Notes under the pieces: model-generated | Databases searched by the model: none | Seen by the model: only the letters and a program-made list of their open reading frames with translations | What the model was told of the DNA's origin: nothing | In this document: positions 1 through 8,473 of the stretch, in pieces | How the letters are laid out: every line of letters starts with the position of its first letter | Position numbering within the stretch: position 1 is the first letter of the stretch | Position numbers and translations under genes: made by a program | NCBI RefSeq assembly: GCF_028435365.1 | Contig: NZ_JAGTJJ010000049.1 | Location: forward strand, 1 to 64,000 | DNA from: Polyangium jinanense | GTDB taxonomy: Bacteria; Myxococcota; Polyangia; Polyangiales; Polyangiaceae | Direction: 5' to 3' | Length of the DNA: 64,000 nt

Positions 1-96
1 CGCTGGGAGCCCACGCCCTATCAGCACCGCGAGCAGGAGCCGCTGCTCGACCTCCTCCACGGTTCCTTCAGCTGGATGCTCATGCCGATCGCGTGA
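1..96 (+). CDS. C-terminal tail of an upstream gene (partial)
   Basis: The reading frame is open from the first base of the window and ends in TGA at 94-96, giving 31 residues ending in SWMLMPIA. Nearly every codon in this frame ends in G or C, as in the real genes here, so I take it as coding. It converges on the aminopeptidase gene, whose stop is 28 bases further on. There is too little sequence to name a family. Confidence 0.5.
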   Translation, partial: RWEPTPYQHREQEPLLDLLHGSFSWMLMPIA

Positions 97-123
97 ACCA
101 CTACGAACTTTGGGGATGATGTA

Positions 124-2832
124 CTAGTATTTCTGGAGAAAGGCCCGGAGGCTCGGTTCGAGCTTCTGCCGCTGCGCCACGCAAAGCGAGATCGACTCCA
201 GCGACTGCGCGAGGGATCGCGGCGCGCCGACGATCTCGGAGACGCGGCCCTCGAAGACGCGCGCGACGGCGGCGCGGTTCGTGTCGTCGCAGGAGCCCTG
301 AAACACGAGGGGGAGGAAGCCCCGCGCCTCGGTCGGCATGCGCGCGACGAGGGTGCTCCAGTTCTTTTCGACGTACCCGAGGGATCGTTCGAGCATTCGC
401 TCGTCCTGGCCGAGGAGCCACACGGCGTCGCGCGGATCGAAGCCGCCGTCGAGGACGAGCGCGAGGGATTCGTCGACGAGGGCGCGATCCCGGAAGCTCG
501 TGAGCGCCTCGAGGAAGGCGCCGCGGCGGCGCTCGTCGCGCTCTTTCTTGGCAGCCTCGCGCAATCGATCGAAGAGCGCGCGATCGCCGCCGTGCCGCGC
601 CGCGAGGGCAAGCGCGGGGCCGGCAATGTCGAGCGGGGCGGCAGCGGGGTCGGCGAGGAAACGCGCGGCGAGGGCGCGGAGCTCGGCAAGCAGGGCCGGA
701 TCCTCGCCACGATCGGCGACGAGCGAGACGAGGAGGGGACGGAGGAACGTGATGGATTCGTCCTCGCCGGGCTTCGGGAGGATGCCGAGGGCGCGAGCGC
801 GCTTGCCGAAGGTGCGGGAGACGAAATGGGCGAAGCGCGGGCGGAGGTCGGCAGGGACGTGCGCGTCGCGGACGCGGGCGACAAGCGCGGCCGCGCCGCG
901 CTCGAGGAGAGGATCCGGCTCGGCGACGACGTCGGGGACGAGGGAGAGAATGTCACCGGGGACGAGGGCGCCACTCTCGACGAGGGCCGAGGCGTCGTCG
1001 AGGAGCGAGAGGCGCTCGGGCAAACCGAGGAACTTTCCGGGCTTGCCGAGGAGCCGCGCGAAGTCCGCCTTTCCGAGATCGACGTGGTAGTAACCGACGC
1101 CTTCGTCCTTCAGGGCAAACGCCGCGGGGCACGATTTTGCCTTTTCGAGCGGGAGCTCGGCCGTCTTCGTGGTGAGGAGCGTGCAGGCGCGCGCTTCGGG
1201 GCCGGGACCATAACGGAGGCAAACCGGGATCTGCCAGGTCGATTCGGCGGCGCCGGCGGATCCGGCCGGGAGCCAGCGCGATTGCGAGAGTTTTACGCGC
1301 GGGGGTTTGCCCTTCTCACACGAGAGCTCGGCCTTGACGAGCGGGACGCCGGGCTGGTCGAGGAAGGTGGCGAACGCGGGGCCGATCTCGGGGCTGGTCT
1401 CGGCGGAGAGCGCGCTCAGGAAATCGGCGGCTTTCGCATTGCCGTGGGCGTGCTCGCCGAGGTAACGGCGGACGCCGCGCTGGAATTTCTCGGGGCCGAC
1501 GTAGGCCTCGAACATGCGGAGGACGGCCGCGCCTTTCTGGTAGGTGATGCTGTCGAAGGCATTGGCGATGTCGTCCTGGGTGCGGATCTCCTGCCGGATT
1601 TTTCGCGCGCTGAGCAGGCCGTCCTCGCCCATGGCATACGAGGCCGAGGCGACGCGGCGGGTGTCCTCGCGCCAGGAGGGGGAGAAGCGATCGACGATTT
1701 TGCTGCCCATCCAGGTGGCAAAGGCCTCGTTGAGCCAGAGGTCCTCCCAGAAGTCCATGGTGACGAGGTTGCCGAACCATTGATGGGCGAGCTCGTGGGC
1801 CATGGTCGCGGTGAATCCGCGCCGGAACATGGGCGTCTCGTCGGCCGGCGCGGCGAGCGAGCCGCGGGCGCCATACGTGACGAGCCCCGGGTTTTCCATG
1901 GCGCCGAACGAGGAGAGGCGAGGAATGGTGACGACGTCGAGCTTTTCGTAGGGATAGGCCGTCCCGAGGTACTCTTCGAGCATTCCGAGCAGCGGCGGCG
2001 TGGTCTTCGCCGCGAACGAGGCCTTGCCGGCCGCGCCGCGCGGGACGGCGACACGAACCGGGACCTTGTTTTTCCCGGCCGTACCCGCGTCGACAATCTC
2101 GAAGGGCCCCACCGCGAAGGCGACGAGGTAACTCGGCAAAGGCGGCGTGGGCGCGAAGCGGACGAGCTTCATGCCGCCCGGCTCCTTGGTCTCGCCGAGG
2201 GCGGGCGTATTCGAGAGGGCGACGTCGGTTTCGCGGACGCGCAGCGAGACTTGCCAGGGGACCTTCACGCCGGGGTCGTCGATGCAAGGAAAGACGCGGC
2301 GCGCGGCGGTGGCCTCGAAATGGGAGAAGATGTACGAGGTGCCGTCGGCCTCCTCGCGGAAGGCGCCGTGATCGTCGAGGGACGATATCGCGCCGCGATA
2401 CTTCACGACGAGGCGCGCCGAACCGGGCGGCGCCGGGGTGTCGAGCGCGAATCCGACGAGGTCGCCTTCCGTGGGCACGACGCGGAGCGGGAGGTGTTTG
2501 GCGGCGGCCTCGATGCGGGCCTCCTCGACGGTGAGGCGCTCGGCGTGGAGCCAGAGGACACGCGTGGGCTCGGCGAGGCTGAGGTCGATGGTGATCTCAC
2601 CGCGGAGGACGTCGTCGCCGGGGACGAGGGTGAGCGTCGCGGCATAACGAAGCGGATGCACGGCGCGCGGGAGGCGCAGGCCGGCGGGAGGCGCGGGGAG
2701 GTCGGGCGCGGGCGCGGCGGCCGTGGGTTTGGCGGCGGCGGAGGGAGCCGGGGGCGGCGCGGGCGGCGGCGGCGCGGCGGAGCAAGCGACGGTCGTGGCG
2801 AGGAGCGCGAGGAGCGAGCGAGGGGATTTCAT
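124..2832 (-). CDS. M1 family (gluzincin) aminopeptidase, lipoprotein
   Basis: A 902-residue zinc aminopeptidase that removes N-terminal residues from peptides, probably anchored to a membrane facing the periplasm or outside. The zinc site is HELAH at residues 346-350 with the third ligand E369 in LNEAF, and the M1 exopeptidase motif GAMEN lies at 310-314. I place the start at 2832 because the protein then opens with a signal peptide and lipobox (TVAC, Cys17), followed by a Pro/Ala-rich linker. The open frame continues 94 codons upstream, but that part looks non-coding. The first half is the M1 beta-barrel and catalytic domain; the C-terminal third is alpha-helical, as in the ERAP/PepN type. 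It stands alone, with no operon partner on its strand. Confidence 0.9.
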   Translation of the reverse strand: MKSPRSLLALLATTVACSAAPPPPAPPPAPSAAAKPTAAAPAPDLPAPPAGLRLPRAVHPLRYAATLTLVPGDDVLRGEITIDLSLAEPTRVLWLHAERLTVEEARIEAAAKHLPLRVVPTEGDLVGFALDTPAPPGSARLVVKYRGAISSLDDHGAFREEADGTSYIFSHFEATAARRVFPCIDDPGVKVPWQVSLRVRETDVALSNTPALGETKEPGGMKLVRFAPTPPLPSYLVAFAVGPFEIVDAGTAGKNKVPVRVAVPRGAAGKASFAAKTTPPLLGMLEEYLGTAYPYEKLDVVTIPRLSSFGAMENPGLVTYGARGSLAAPADETPMFRRGFTATMAHELAHQWFGNLVTMDFWEDLWLNEAFATWMGSKIVDRFSPSWREDTRRVASASYAMGEDGLLSARKIRQEIRTQDDIANAFDSITYQKGAAVLRMFEAYVGPEKFQRGVRRYLGEHAHGNAKAADFLSALSAETSPEIGPAFATFLDQPGVPLVKAELSCEKGKPPRVKLSQSRWLPAGSAGAAESTWQIPVCLRYGPGPEARACTLLTTKTAELPLEKAKSCPAAFALKDEGVGYYHVDLGKADFARLLGKPGKFLGLPERLSLLDDASALVESGALVPGDILSLVPDVVAEPDPLLERGAAALVARVRDAHVPADLRPRFAHFVSRTFGKRARALGILPKPGEDESITFLRPLLVSLVADRGEDPALLAELRALAARFLADPAAAPLDIAGPALALAARHGGDRALFDRLREAAKKERDERRRGAFLEALTSFRDRALVDESLALVLDGGFDPRDAVWLLGQDERMLERSLGYVEKNWSTLVARMPTEARGFLPLVFQGSCDDTNRAAVARVFEGRVSEIVGAPRSLAQSLESISLCVAQRQKLEPSLRAFLQKY

Positions 2833-3017
2833 GATTCGGCTCGGAGGGCGGGAGGAAAGCGCGCGCATGGTGGCACGAGGCGCGCCCGAGATCACGATGG
2901 TTCGGCGCTCCCCGGCGGCCGCCAGCCCCCGCCATGGCGCCGTCCCCCCCCGAGCGGCATTTTCATGCACGAAAGCGGGGCTTTTTCCTGGCACGTCGTT
3001 CGCCATGGGGGCGCGGC

Positions 3018-3982
3018 ATGCAGCCCAGGAAGCGGAAGGGCGAGGCGGGGCTCGACGACGATGTCGACCTCGTGCTCCGCCACGTATCCCGGCAATTCGC
3101 TCGCGAGGTGGCACGCGCGCTCTGCGACGCGGACCAGACGATCGTCGAGCCCCTCGGATGGGTGGAGACGCAGGTGACGGGGCGCCAGCGGAGGCTCGAT
3201 CGCGCGCTCTCCGTGAAGGTCGGCGACGAGCGGCGACTTCTCCACGCGGAGTGGACGCTCACGATGACCGAGGAAATCGCGTTCCGGGTGTTCGAATATC
3301 ACAACCTGACGGCGCTCGCCGCGGCAGACGAGGCGCGCGGGGGCCGAGGCAAGCCGCTGCCGATCGAGAGCGTGGTGATCGTCCTGTCCGTCGGGAAGAA
3401 CCGTGGCCTGCGCACGCGGCGTACCGGACTTCCCCGGCGAAAGCTCCGTTTTGCGGGGTGCATTTCCGGATCGAGCCCGTCTATCAGCGCACCGTGGCCG
3501 AGCTCGAGGCCCGCGGGAGTGCGTTCTGGATGATCTTCACGCCGCTCGCCGCCGACGCGGACGCGCGCAATCTGGAGACGGTGCTGGAGGACCTGCGTGC
3601 CCGGACGAACGAGCGCGACTTCGCGGAACTCGGCGCGGCCATGGTCGCGCTGGCGGATGCGGATAAGAGAGAGCGAGGGCTCGCGGATGTGGTACACTCC
3701 TGTTTGTCGCGGGAGATCGTCATGCAAAACCGGATCTACAGAGAAGGGAAGGCGATGGGGATCGAGGAGGGCCGCGTGGAGGGGTTTGCCCAGGGCCAGC
3801 TCGCGGTGCTCGCACGCCAGGTCGAGCGACGGCTCCGGCGCCCGCTCCGCACGGACGAGCAGGAGCAGCTCGCCGAACACCTGCGGGTGGACGGTCCTGA
3901 CGTCGTGGCCGATGCCATCTTCGATCCCGAAAGCCGCGAGCGCTGGCGCTCGCTCCTTTCGCCGCGAACGTCGACGCAATGA
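3018..3982 (+). pseudogene. Rpn/DUF4351-type PD-(D/E)XK protein with a one-base frameshift
   Basis: Two adjacent frames together give one protein of about 321 residues. The first part (from ATG 3018, MQPRKRKGEAG) runs to VVIVLS. The protein continues in the next frame as REEPWPAHAAYRTSP through the stop at 3982. Restoring one G between 3390 and 3391 (TCCG-TCGG to TCCGGTCGG) joins them as VIVLSGREEPWP. The C-terminal part, with the EGKAMGIEEGRVEGFAQGQ segment and charged helical tail, resembles Rpn-family recombination-promoting nuclease or DUF4351 proteins, which are abundant in myxobacteria. The lesion is either real decay or a sequencing error. The family call is moderate; the frameshift is clear from the reading frames. 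Confidence 0.65.
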
Positions 3983-4025
3983 CCGCCCCATTCTCGGGCG
4001 CGCCCGTGAAGCAGCCGGGCCGTGG

Positions 4026-4031
4026 TATACC
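4026..4031 (+). promoter_or_regulatory. -10-like box TATACC, leaderless start of the RidA-like gene
   Basis: TATACC lies exactly 6 bases before the ATG at 4038, so transcription would begin at or next to the start codon. No Shine-Dalgarno sequence is present. Two other genes here with good -10 hexamers, and one with a weaker one, have the same spacing. Confidence 0.4.
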
Positions 4032-4037
4032 CAGGCC

Positions 4038-4433
4038 ATGCAAAAACGACGGGTGTTCTCGGGCGCAGAGTGGGAGGCACGCGTAGGGTATTGCCGGGCC
4101 GTGGCCGTCGGCCCGCACGTGTACGTGGGCGGGACGGCGCCCGTCGCGGTGGGCGGAGGGACGCACGCCAAGGGAGACGCATATGCTCAGGCGATCCGCT
4201 GCTTCGAGATCATCGAGGCGGCGCTTCGGGAGGTGGGCGGGTCCCTCGCGGATGTGGTGCGCACGCGGATGTACGTGACCGACATCGAGCGGTGGCCCGA
4301 GATCGGGCGCGCGCACAAGGAGATGGTCGGCGCCCACGCGCCCGCCGCCATGATGGTCGAGGTGCGGCGGCTCATCGCGCCGGACATGCTCGTGGAGATC
4401 GAGGTCGACGCTTACGTCGAGGGCGCGGGCTGA
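4038..4433 (+). CDS. RidA/YjgF/UK114 superfamily protein
   Basis: A 131-residue protein, the normal length for the family of trimeric cytosolic enzymes that hydrolyse reactive enamine/imine intermediates. The family pattern is seen in VYVGGTAPV, in AYAQAIRCFEIIEAALREVGGSLADVVRTRMYVTD, cited here by its parts AYAQA and VVRTRMYVTD (residues 48-82), and in the VEIEVDAYVEG tail. The Arg that binds the substrate carboxylate in classical RidA (the PAR motif, Arg105 of E. coli) is replaced: the matching segment reads PAAMMVEV (102-109). This suggests a non-canonical Rid subfamily rather than an imine deaminase. It is probably transcribed alone from a leaderless promoter. Confidence 0.85.
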   Translation: MQKRRVFSGAEWEARVGYCRAVAVGPHVYVGGTAPVAVGGGTHAKGDAYAQAIRCFEIIEAALREVGGSLADVVRTRMYVTDIERWPEIGRAHKEMVGAHAPAAMMVEVRRLIAPDMLVEIEVDAYVEGAG

Positions 4434-4455
4434 ACCGGGCGAGCGCGCCGCGGGC

Positions 4456-5835
4456 TCATTGCTCGAGCACGAGGATCGATTTGTCGTAATAGGACGCGAC
4501 GACGGCGCGGGAGCTGTCGCGCGTGACATCCACGGCGCAGACGCCAGGTCCCGTGGGGATCGTGGCGACGATGCGAAGCGGTTCGCCAGCGATGACGGCC
4601 ACGCCGCTGCCCTTGGGGGGTCGCTCGGTGCCGCCGAGCGCGACGAAGAGCGTACGGCCATCCGGCGAGGCCGCGCCCGCGCAAGGCGAGCCGTCGAGCA
4701 TGAGTGTGCTCGTGACCTTCATTGTGGCGAGGTCGACGACCGTGACCGTGCGCGCCTTGCTGTCGAGCGTGACGCCGAGGCGATCGTCGTTCAGGAGGAA
4801 CCCCTGCTGCGGGCCCAAGCCAACGGCCGTCGACTTGACCTGCGTGGTCGCGGCGATGTCGAGGAGCACGGCCTTGTTCGAGACGCGGTCCGGGAAGAAG
4901 AGCGTGCTGCCGTCCCGGGAGATCGCGCCGGCGCGCGGCTCGCGGCCAACGAAGATGCTGCGGCGGGTGGCGCCGAAAGGCTCCTCGCTCGGGTCGAAGA
5001 GGTCGATCCACGCGCCCGCGGCGCGGCCGCCGTGCGAGAGCGCGCCCATCGCCGCGATGTACGGGCGGTTCTCGGCGCGGACGAGGAAGAGCTGGCCCGT
5101 CGCGTGCGGCAAGGTGATGTCCGCGAGGCGCACGCCCGTCGGCAGGTCGAACCGCGCGACACGCTTGCCGTCGATGGTCGAGGCCACGACGCTGCGGCCG
5201 TCCGGCATCGGGACGATCTCGCCCGGGCTCTTGCCGACGTCGAGCAGCACCGGATCCCGATCCCACGACGACGTGTCCATCACCGGGATGCGCGCCGCGT
5301 CCTCGTGCCGGAGGACCGCGACGTACCGGTCGAAGATCATCCGGATCTCGTCGCCCTGCGCGGGCATCGAGGCCTTGTGCACGAGCTCGCCCGTCTTGAG
5401 CTTGTACTCGCGCAGCGTGGCGTCGTCGGCGCTGACGTAGACGCTCGTGCCCTTCGGGTGGAAGACGACGTCGAGCGGGTGGGCGTCGCCGAGGCGGATC
5501 TCGCGGGTCTTCCAGCGCTTTTGCGGGTCGGCCGGCGTGGGCTCGGGCTCGGCCTCGATCTCGGGGCCGATCGAGCCGGGACGCGGCGCGCCCGCGGCGC
5601 TGCTCGAGCCGGAAGGATCGAGGTTCGTCAGCGGCGGCGCCTCGCCCACGGGGGACTCGCGGCCGCCGACGACGACGGCGAAGATCGTCCCGGCGAGCGC
5701 GATGCCGCCGAGGATCACGCGCGGCACGCGCGGCTGCGCCTCCGGGACGAGCCACGCCTTGCACGCGCGGCACTTGCGCGCCCCGAAGACGATCGGCGCT
5801 TTGCAGGCAGGGCACGGGACGCGCTGCTGGCTCAT
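4456..5835 (-). CDS. zinc-ribbon, membrane-anchored beta-propeller protein
   Basis: 459 residues. The N-terminus has a CxxC...CxxC zinc ribbon (Cys8, 11, 22, 25), then one transmembrane segment near residues 38-57, an acidic Pro-rich linker, and a long region of WD40/YVTN-like blades (for example LDVVFHPKGTSVYVS and AAASPDGRTLFVAL-like repeats) to the end. The propeller should face the periplasm and the ribbon the cytoplasm. The start codon overlaps the stop of the related upstream gene as ATGA, so the two are translationally coupled. Function is unknown; a scaffold or ligand-sensing role is an inference. Confidence 0.7.
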   Translation of the reverse strand: MSQQRVPCPACKAPIVFGARKCRACKAWLVPEAQPRVPRVILGGIALAGTIFAVVVGGRESPVGEAPPLTNLDPSGSSSAAGAPRPGSIGPEIEAEPEPTPADPQKRWKTREIRLGDAHPLDVVFHPKGTSVYVSADDATLREYKLKTGELVHKASMPAQGDEIRMIFDRYVAVLRHEDAARIPVMDTSSWDRDPVLLDVGKSPGEIVPMPDGRSVVASTIDGKRVARFDLPTGVRLADITLPHATGQLFLVRAENRPYIAAMGALSHGGRAAGAWIDLFDPSEEPFGATRRSIFVGREPRAGAISRDGSTLFFPDRVSNKAVLLDIAATTQVKSTAVGLGPQQGFLLNDDRLGVTLDSKARTVTVVDLATMKVTSTLMLDGSPCAGAASPDGRTLFVALGGTERPPKGSGVAVIAGEPLRIVATIPTGPGVCAVDVTRDSSRAVVASYYDKSILVLEQ

Positions 5836-7307
5836 CGCACCACCCACGCGACCTTGGCCCAATCCGAGAAGACGAGCGCCATGCGGCCGTCCGGCGTCAG
5901 CCGCACACGCTTGGGCTCGCCCGAGAGCGGAAGGAGCTTCACCGCGTAGGACTCGAGATCCACGATCGCGAGCGAGCCCGCGCCGTCGCCGGTGAGCGTC
6001 ACGAGGGCCTGCTCGCCGTCGGGCGTGACCACGAGGTCGGTCGCACGTCCGTTGAACGGGATGTGCCGCGCGAGCTCGCCCTTCGCGAGGTCGAAGACCT
6101 CGAGCGCGCGCCCCTCGTGGCAACGCACGAGCGCGCGGCGGCCACGACGCACGAGCTCGATTTGCTCGGGCTCGTCGCAGGTCTGGATCCGCTCGCGGCG
6201 GCGCACCGCCCCCGACGGCAGCCATTCGAGCGGCACGAGCGCGTCCTCGGCGCGCAGGACGACGTAACTCGCGCTGCCCTCGGGCGTCATGAGCACGCTG
6301 ACCGGATTGCCCAGCATCGACGTGCGCACGCGATCCTGCTGCGACGCGAGCCGGCTCGGATCGAAGGCGTACACGGCGCCGCCCGCGGGATCTCGCAGGC
6401 CCGGCAGCGGGACCTGTCCCGTCGTGCCGAGCGCGCGCGTGCCCGTGTCGTCGACGCCCATCGGCCCCACGGGGTCGTCGCCGAAATGGATGCGGTCGAT
6501 CTCGGCGTGGTACTCCGTCGCCAGGATCGCGACCGCGTGCGCCGACGGGAGCGACACGAGCGCGCGCCGCCCGTTCGCCCCGACCGACACCTGCCCGACC
6601 ATCGCGCCGAGATCGATCGTCTTCTGCAGGCCCATCGAGGCCGCATCGACGACGTAGAGCCTCTGCGGCGAGGTCGCGTAGAGGTGCTCGCCGACGCGGT
6701 AGAGGCCCTTGATCTGCGGCGCGTCGCTGACGAGCGTGAGCAGCGCGCCCGTGCGCGCGTCGTGCACCTCGATGCCCGTGAGCAGCGCGAGCGCGAAGCG
6801 ATCCGCGTCGAGCGGCAAGGCGTCGGAAACGTCCTTCGGCAGGGCGAACGGCCCCGTCACGAGCGGCTGCTCGCCGAGGTGCCCGACGTCGTTCGGCTTT
6901 TGCCAGACGCACTGGCCGACCTGGCAGGCCTCGCCGTGCCAGCAGGGCGAGGTGCAGGTCGGCGTGACGACGGTCGGCGAACGCGAAGCGGCCCGCGGCG
7001 GGAGGAAGCGGCCCGGGGCGAGGCTGCGCAGAGCGATGCCGGTCGCGAGCACGCCGGCCATCGCGAGGCCCGTGACGAGCGGACGCCAGTGGAGCGACAG
7101 CCAGCTCGGCGCCTTGGCCGTGGTCGCGCCGGCCTTGAGGCTCTTGCTGGCCGCGAGGGGCTCGTCACACTCGGGGCAAAGCTCGAGGCCCGGCGTCACG
7201 GACTCCAGGCACGTCGGGCACCGCAGCCGCTTCTTGCCGGCGTCGCGGACGGAGATCGGCGCGCTGGTCTTGGCGGGTGTCGGGGGAGGCGGTGCGGCGT
7301 CGTGCAC
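5832..7307 (-). CDS. zinc-ribbon, membrane-anchored beta-propeller protein (paralogue of the downstream gene)
   Basis: 491 residues from GTG 7307, chosen because the frame upstream loses coding character. It has the same architecture as the next gene: a Pro-rich start, a zinc ribbon (Cys30, 33, 44, 47), a transmembrane segment around 75-92, then a short Cys-containing stretch (CTSPCWHGEACQVGQC) not found in the partner, and YVTN/WD40-like blades (for example TDLVVTPDGEQALVTL). It overlaps the next gene by 4 bases and is the first gene of this two-gene operon. No enzymatic motif is visible. Confidence 0.7.
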   Translation of the reverse strand: MHDAAPPPPTPAKTSAPISVRDAGKKRLRCPTCLESVTPGLELCPECDEPLAASKSLKAGATTAKAPSWLSLHWRPLVTGLAMAGVLATGIALRSLAPGRFLPPRAASRSPTVVTPTCTSPCWHGEACQVGQCVWQKPNDVGHLGEQPLVTGPFALPKDVSDALPLDADRFALALLTGIEVHDARTGALLTLVSDAPQIKGLYRVGEHLYATSPQRLYVVDAASMGLQKTIDLGAMVGQVSVGANGRRALVSLPSAHAVAILATEYHAEIDRIHFGDDPVGPMGVDDTGTRALGTTGQVPLPGLRDPAGGAVYAFDPSRLASQQDRVRTSMLGNPVSVLMTPEGSASYVVLRAEDALVPLEWLPSGAVRRRERIQTCDEPEQIELVRRGRRALVRCHEGRALEVFDLAKGELARHIPFNGRATDLVVTPDGEQALVTLTGDGAGSLAIVDLESYAVKLLPLSGEPKRVRLTPDGRMALVFSDWAKVAWVVR

Positions 7308-7429
7308 GTTCGGCCGGTGAATACCCCGACCGCGGTCCGGCGTCGAGGGGGGCAAAGCCGATCCGCCCGCGGCGGTGTGGGGTTGGGGCGAAGGCCGCCG
7401 TGAGGCGAGCCGAAGCCCCATTGTGGACG

Positions 7430-7435
7430 TAAGAT
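7430..7435 (+). promoter_or_regulatory. -10-like box TAAGAT overlapping the annotated ATG of the DsbA-like gene
   Basis: TAAGAT ends inside the ATG at 7434. If it is a real -10 box, the transcript would begin about 7442, at the in-frame GTG 7443, making that the true leaderless start. Confidence 0.25.
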
Positions 7436-8315
7436 GCGCGGCGTGACTTTCCGAACCCTCTCCCCGCTCCTGCTCGTCTCCGCGCTCCTCGCGAGCGCGT
7501 GCGGCGGGAGCCAGCACGCGGACAGCGGCGGCGCCCTCCAGATCCAGCGGCCGCAGGAAATGGACGATCTCGTGCCGCGCGAACGCGAGACCGTCGAACG
7601 GCTGCTCGACGAGCAGATCGCCCCCTGCCCCGATCAGGCCGTGCCGATCTCCACCTGCCTCGACGAGAAGCGTTCTTGCAAGGCCTGCGAGCCAGCGGCC
7701 CGTTTCATCACGGAGCGCGTGAAAGCCGGCCTCGGCCGCGCCGACGCGGCGCGCGCTTACGAGATCCGCTTCGGGAACAAGGTCACCACGGTCGACGTCG
7801 CCGGCTCGCCGACGAAGGGCTCCGCGACCGCGCCCGTCACGATCATGGTGTGGTCGGACTTCGAGTGCCCCGCGTGCCGAAGGATCGTGCCGATCGTCGA
7901 GCGTGTCGCCGCGGCGCACGAGAACGACGTGCGCCTCGTGCACAAGTTCTACCCGCTGCCGCGGCACACCCACGCGGAGGTCGCGGCCCGCGCCGCCTAC
8001 GCCGCGCAGAAGCAGGGGCGCTACTGGGAGATGGAGCACGAGCTCTTCGAGAACCAGGACAAACTCGGCGACGCGACAATCGGCGAGCTCGCCGAGGAGC
8101 TCGGGCTCGACATGGGCAAGCTGCGCGCGGACATGCAATCCGAGGCGGCGACGAAGACGATCGAGCGCGACAAGGCGGACGCGGATCGCGCGGGCCTCAT
8201 GGGCACGCCGTTCATCCTGATCAACGGGCGCGAGTTCGACCTCGGCCTCTTCAAGCCCGAGCCCGACCTCGACGCGTGGGTCTCGATGGAGATCGAGCTC
8301 GCCCGCGGGCGCTAG
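7434..8315 (+). CDS. DsbA-like thioredoxin-fold lipoprotein
   Basis: 293 residues. It has a signal peptide ending at a lipobox-like ASAC (Cys23), so it is probably a membrane-anchored periplasmic oxidoreductase. The thioredoxin/DSBA domain runs from about residue 128 to the end, with active site CPAC (Cys145, Cys148) in DFECPACRR and the cis-Pro loop MGTPFILING. An extra Cys cluster (residues 65, 75, 82, 85; STCLDEKRSCKAC) precedes the domain and could form a second redox centre or structural disulfides. The ATG at 7434 follows the open frame; GTG 7443 is an alternative (see the -10-like box). Its stop falls at the edge of a cluster of hairpins. Confidence 0.85.
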   Translation: MRGVTFRTLSPLLLVSALLASACGGSQHADSGGALQIQRPQEMDDLVPRERETVERLLDEQIAPCPDQAVPISTCLDEKRSCKACEPAARFITERVKAGLGRADAARAYEIRFGNKVTTVDVAGSPTKGSATAPVTIMVWSDFECPACRRIVPIVERVAAAHENDVRLVHKFYPLPRHTHAEVAARAAYAAQKQGRYWEMEHELFENQDKLGDATIGELAEELGLDMGKLRADMQSEAATKTIERDKADADRAGLMGTPFILINGREFDLGLFKPEPDLDAWVSMEIELARGR

Positions 8316-8473
8316 AGCATCGACCGGTTCGATGCTCGGAAGATCGCGAAGCGATCTTCCCTCGGGGGGTGAATCGGCCGGGCTTTGCCCGGACGAGAGG
8401 GGGACGCGAGGCGTCCCCCTCGGGACAAGAGAGCTAGAACATCGAGCGGTTGCAAACCGATCGATGTTCTAGC
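8315..8473. repeat. array of five intergenic hairpins between convergent genes
   Basis: Five inverted repeats follow each other with little space: 8315-8323/8329-8337 (9-bp stem), 8338-8347/8351-8360 (perfect 10-bp stem, GAA loop), 8378-8383/8387-8392 (6 bp, TTT loop), 8397-8407/8411-8421 (perfect 11 bp, GAG loop), and 8433-8445/8461-8473 (perfect 13 bp, with a further 5-bp stem inside the loop at 8447-8451/8455-8459). The last includes the stop codon of the convergent gene. No U-tract follows, so these are not classical terminators. They may block read-through in both directions or form a structured transcript. Confidence 0.75.

Noticed and set aside
592..3177. 861-codon open frame on the + strand across the aminopeptidase gene
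   Set aside because: It is antisense to an M1 peptidase with intact HELAH and GAMEN motifs, has no domain pattern and is an artefact of GC-rich third positions.
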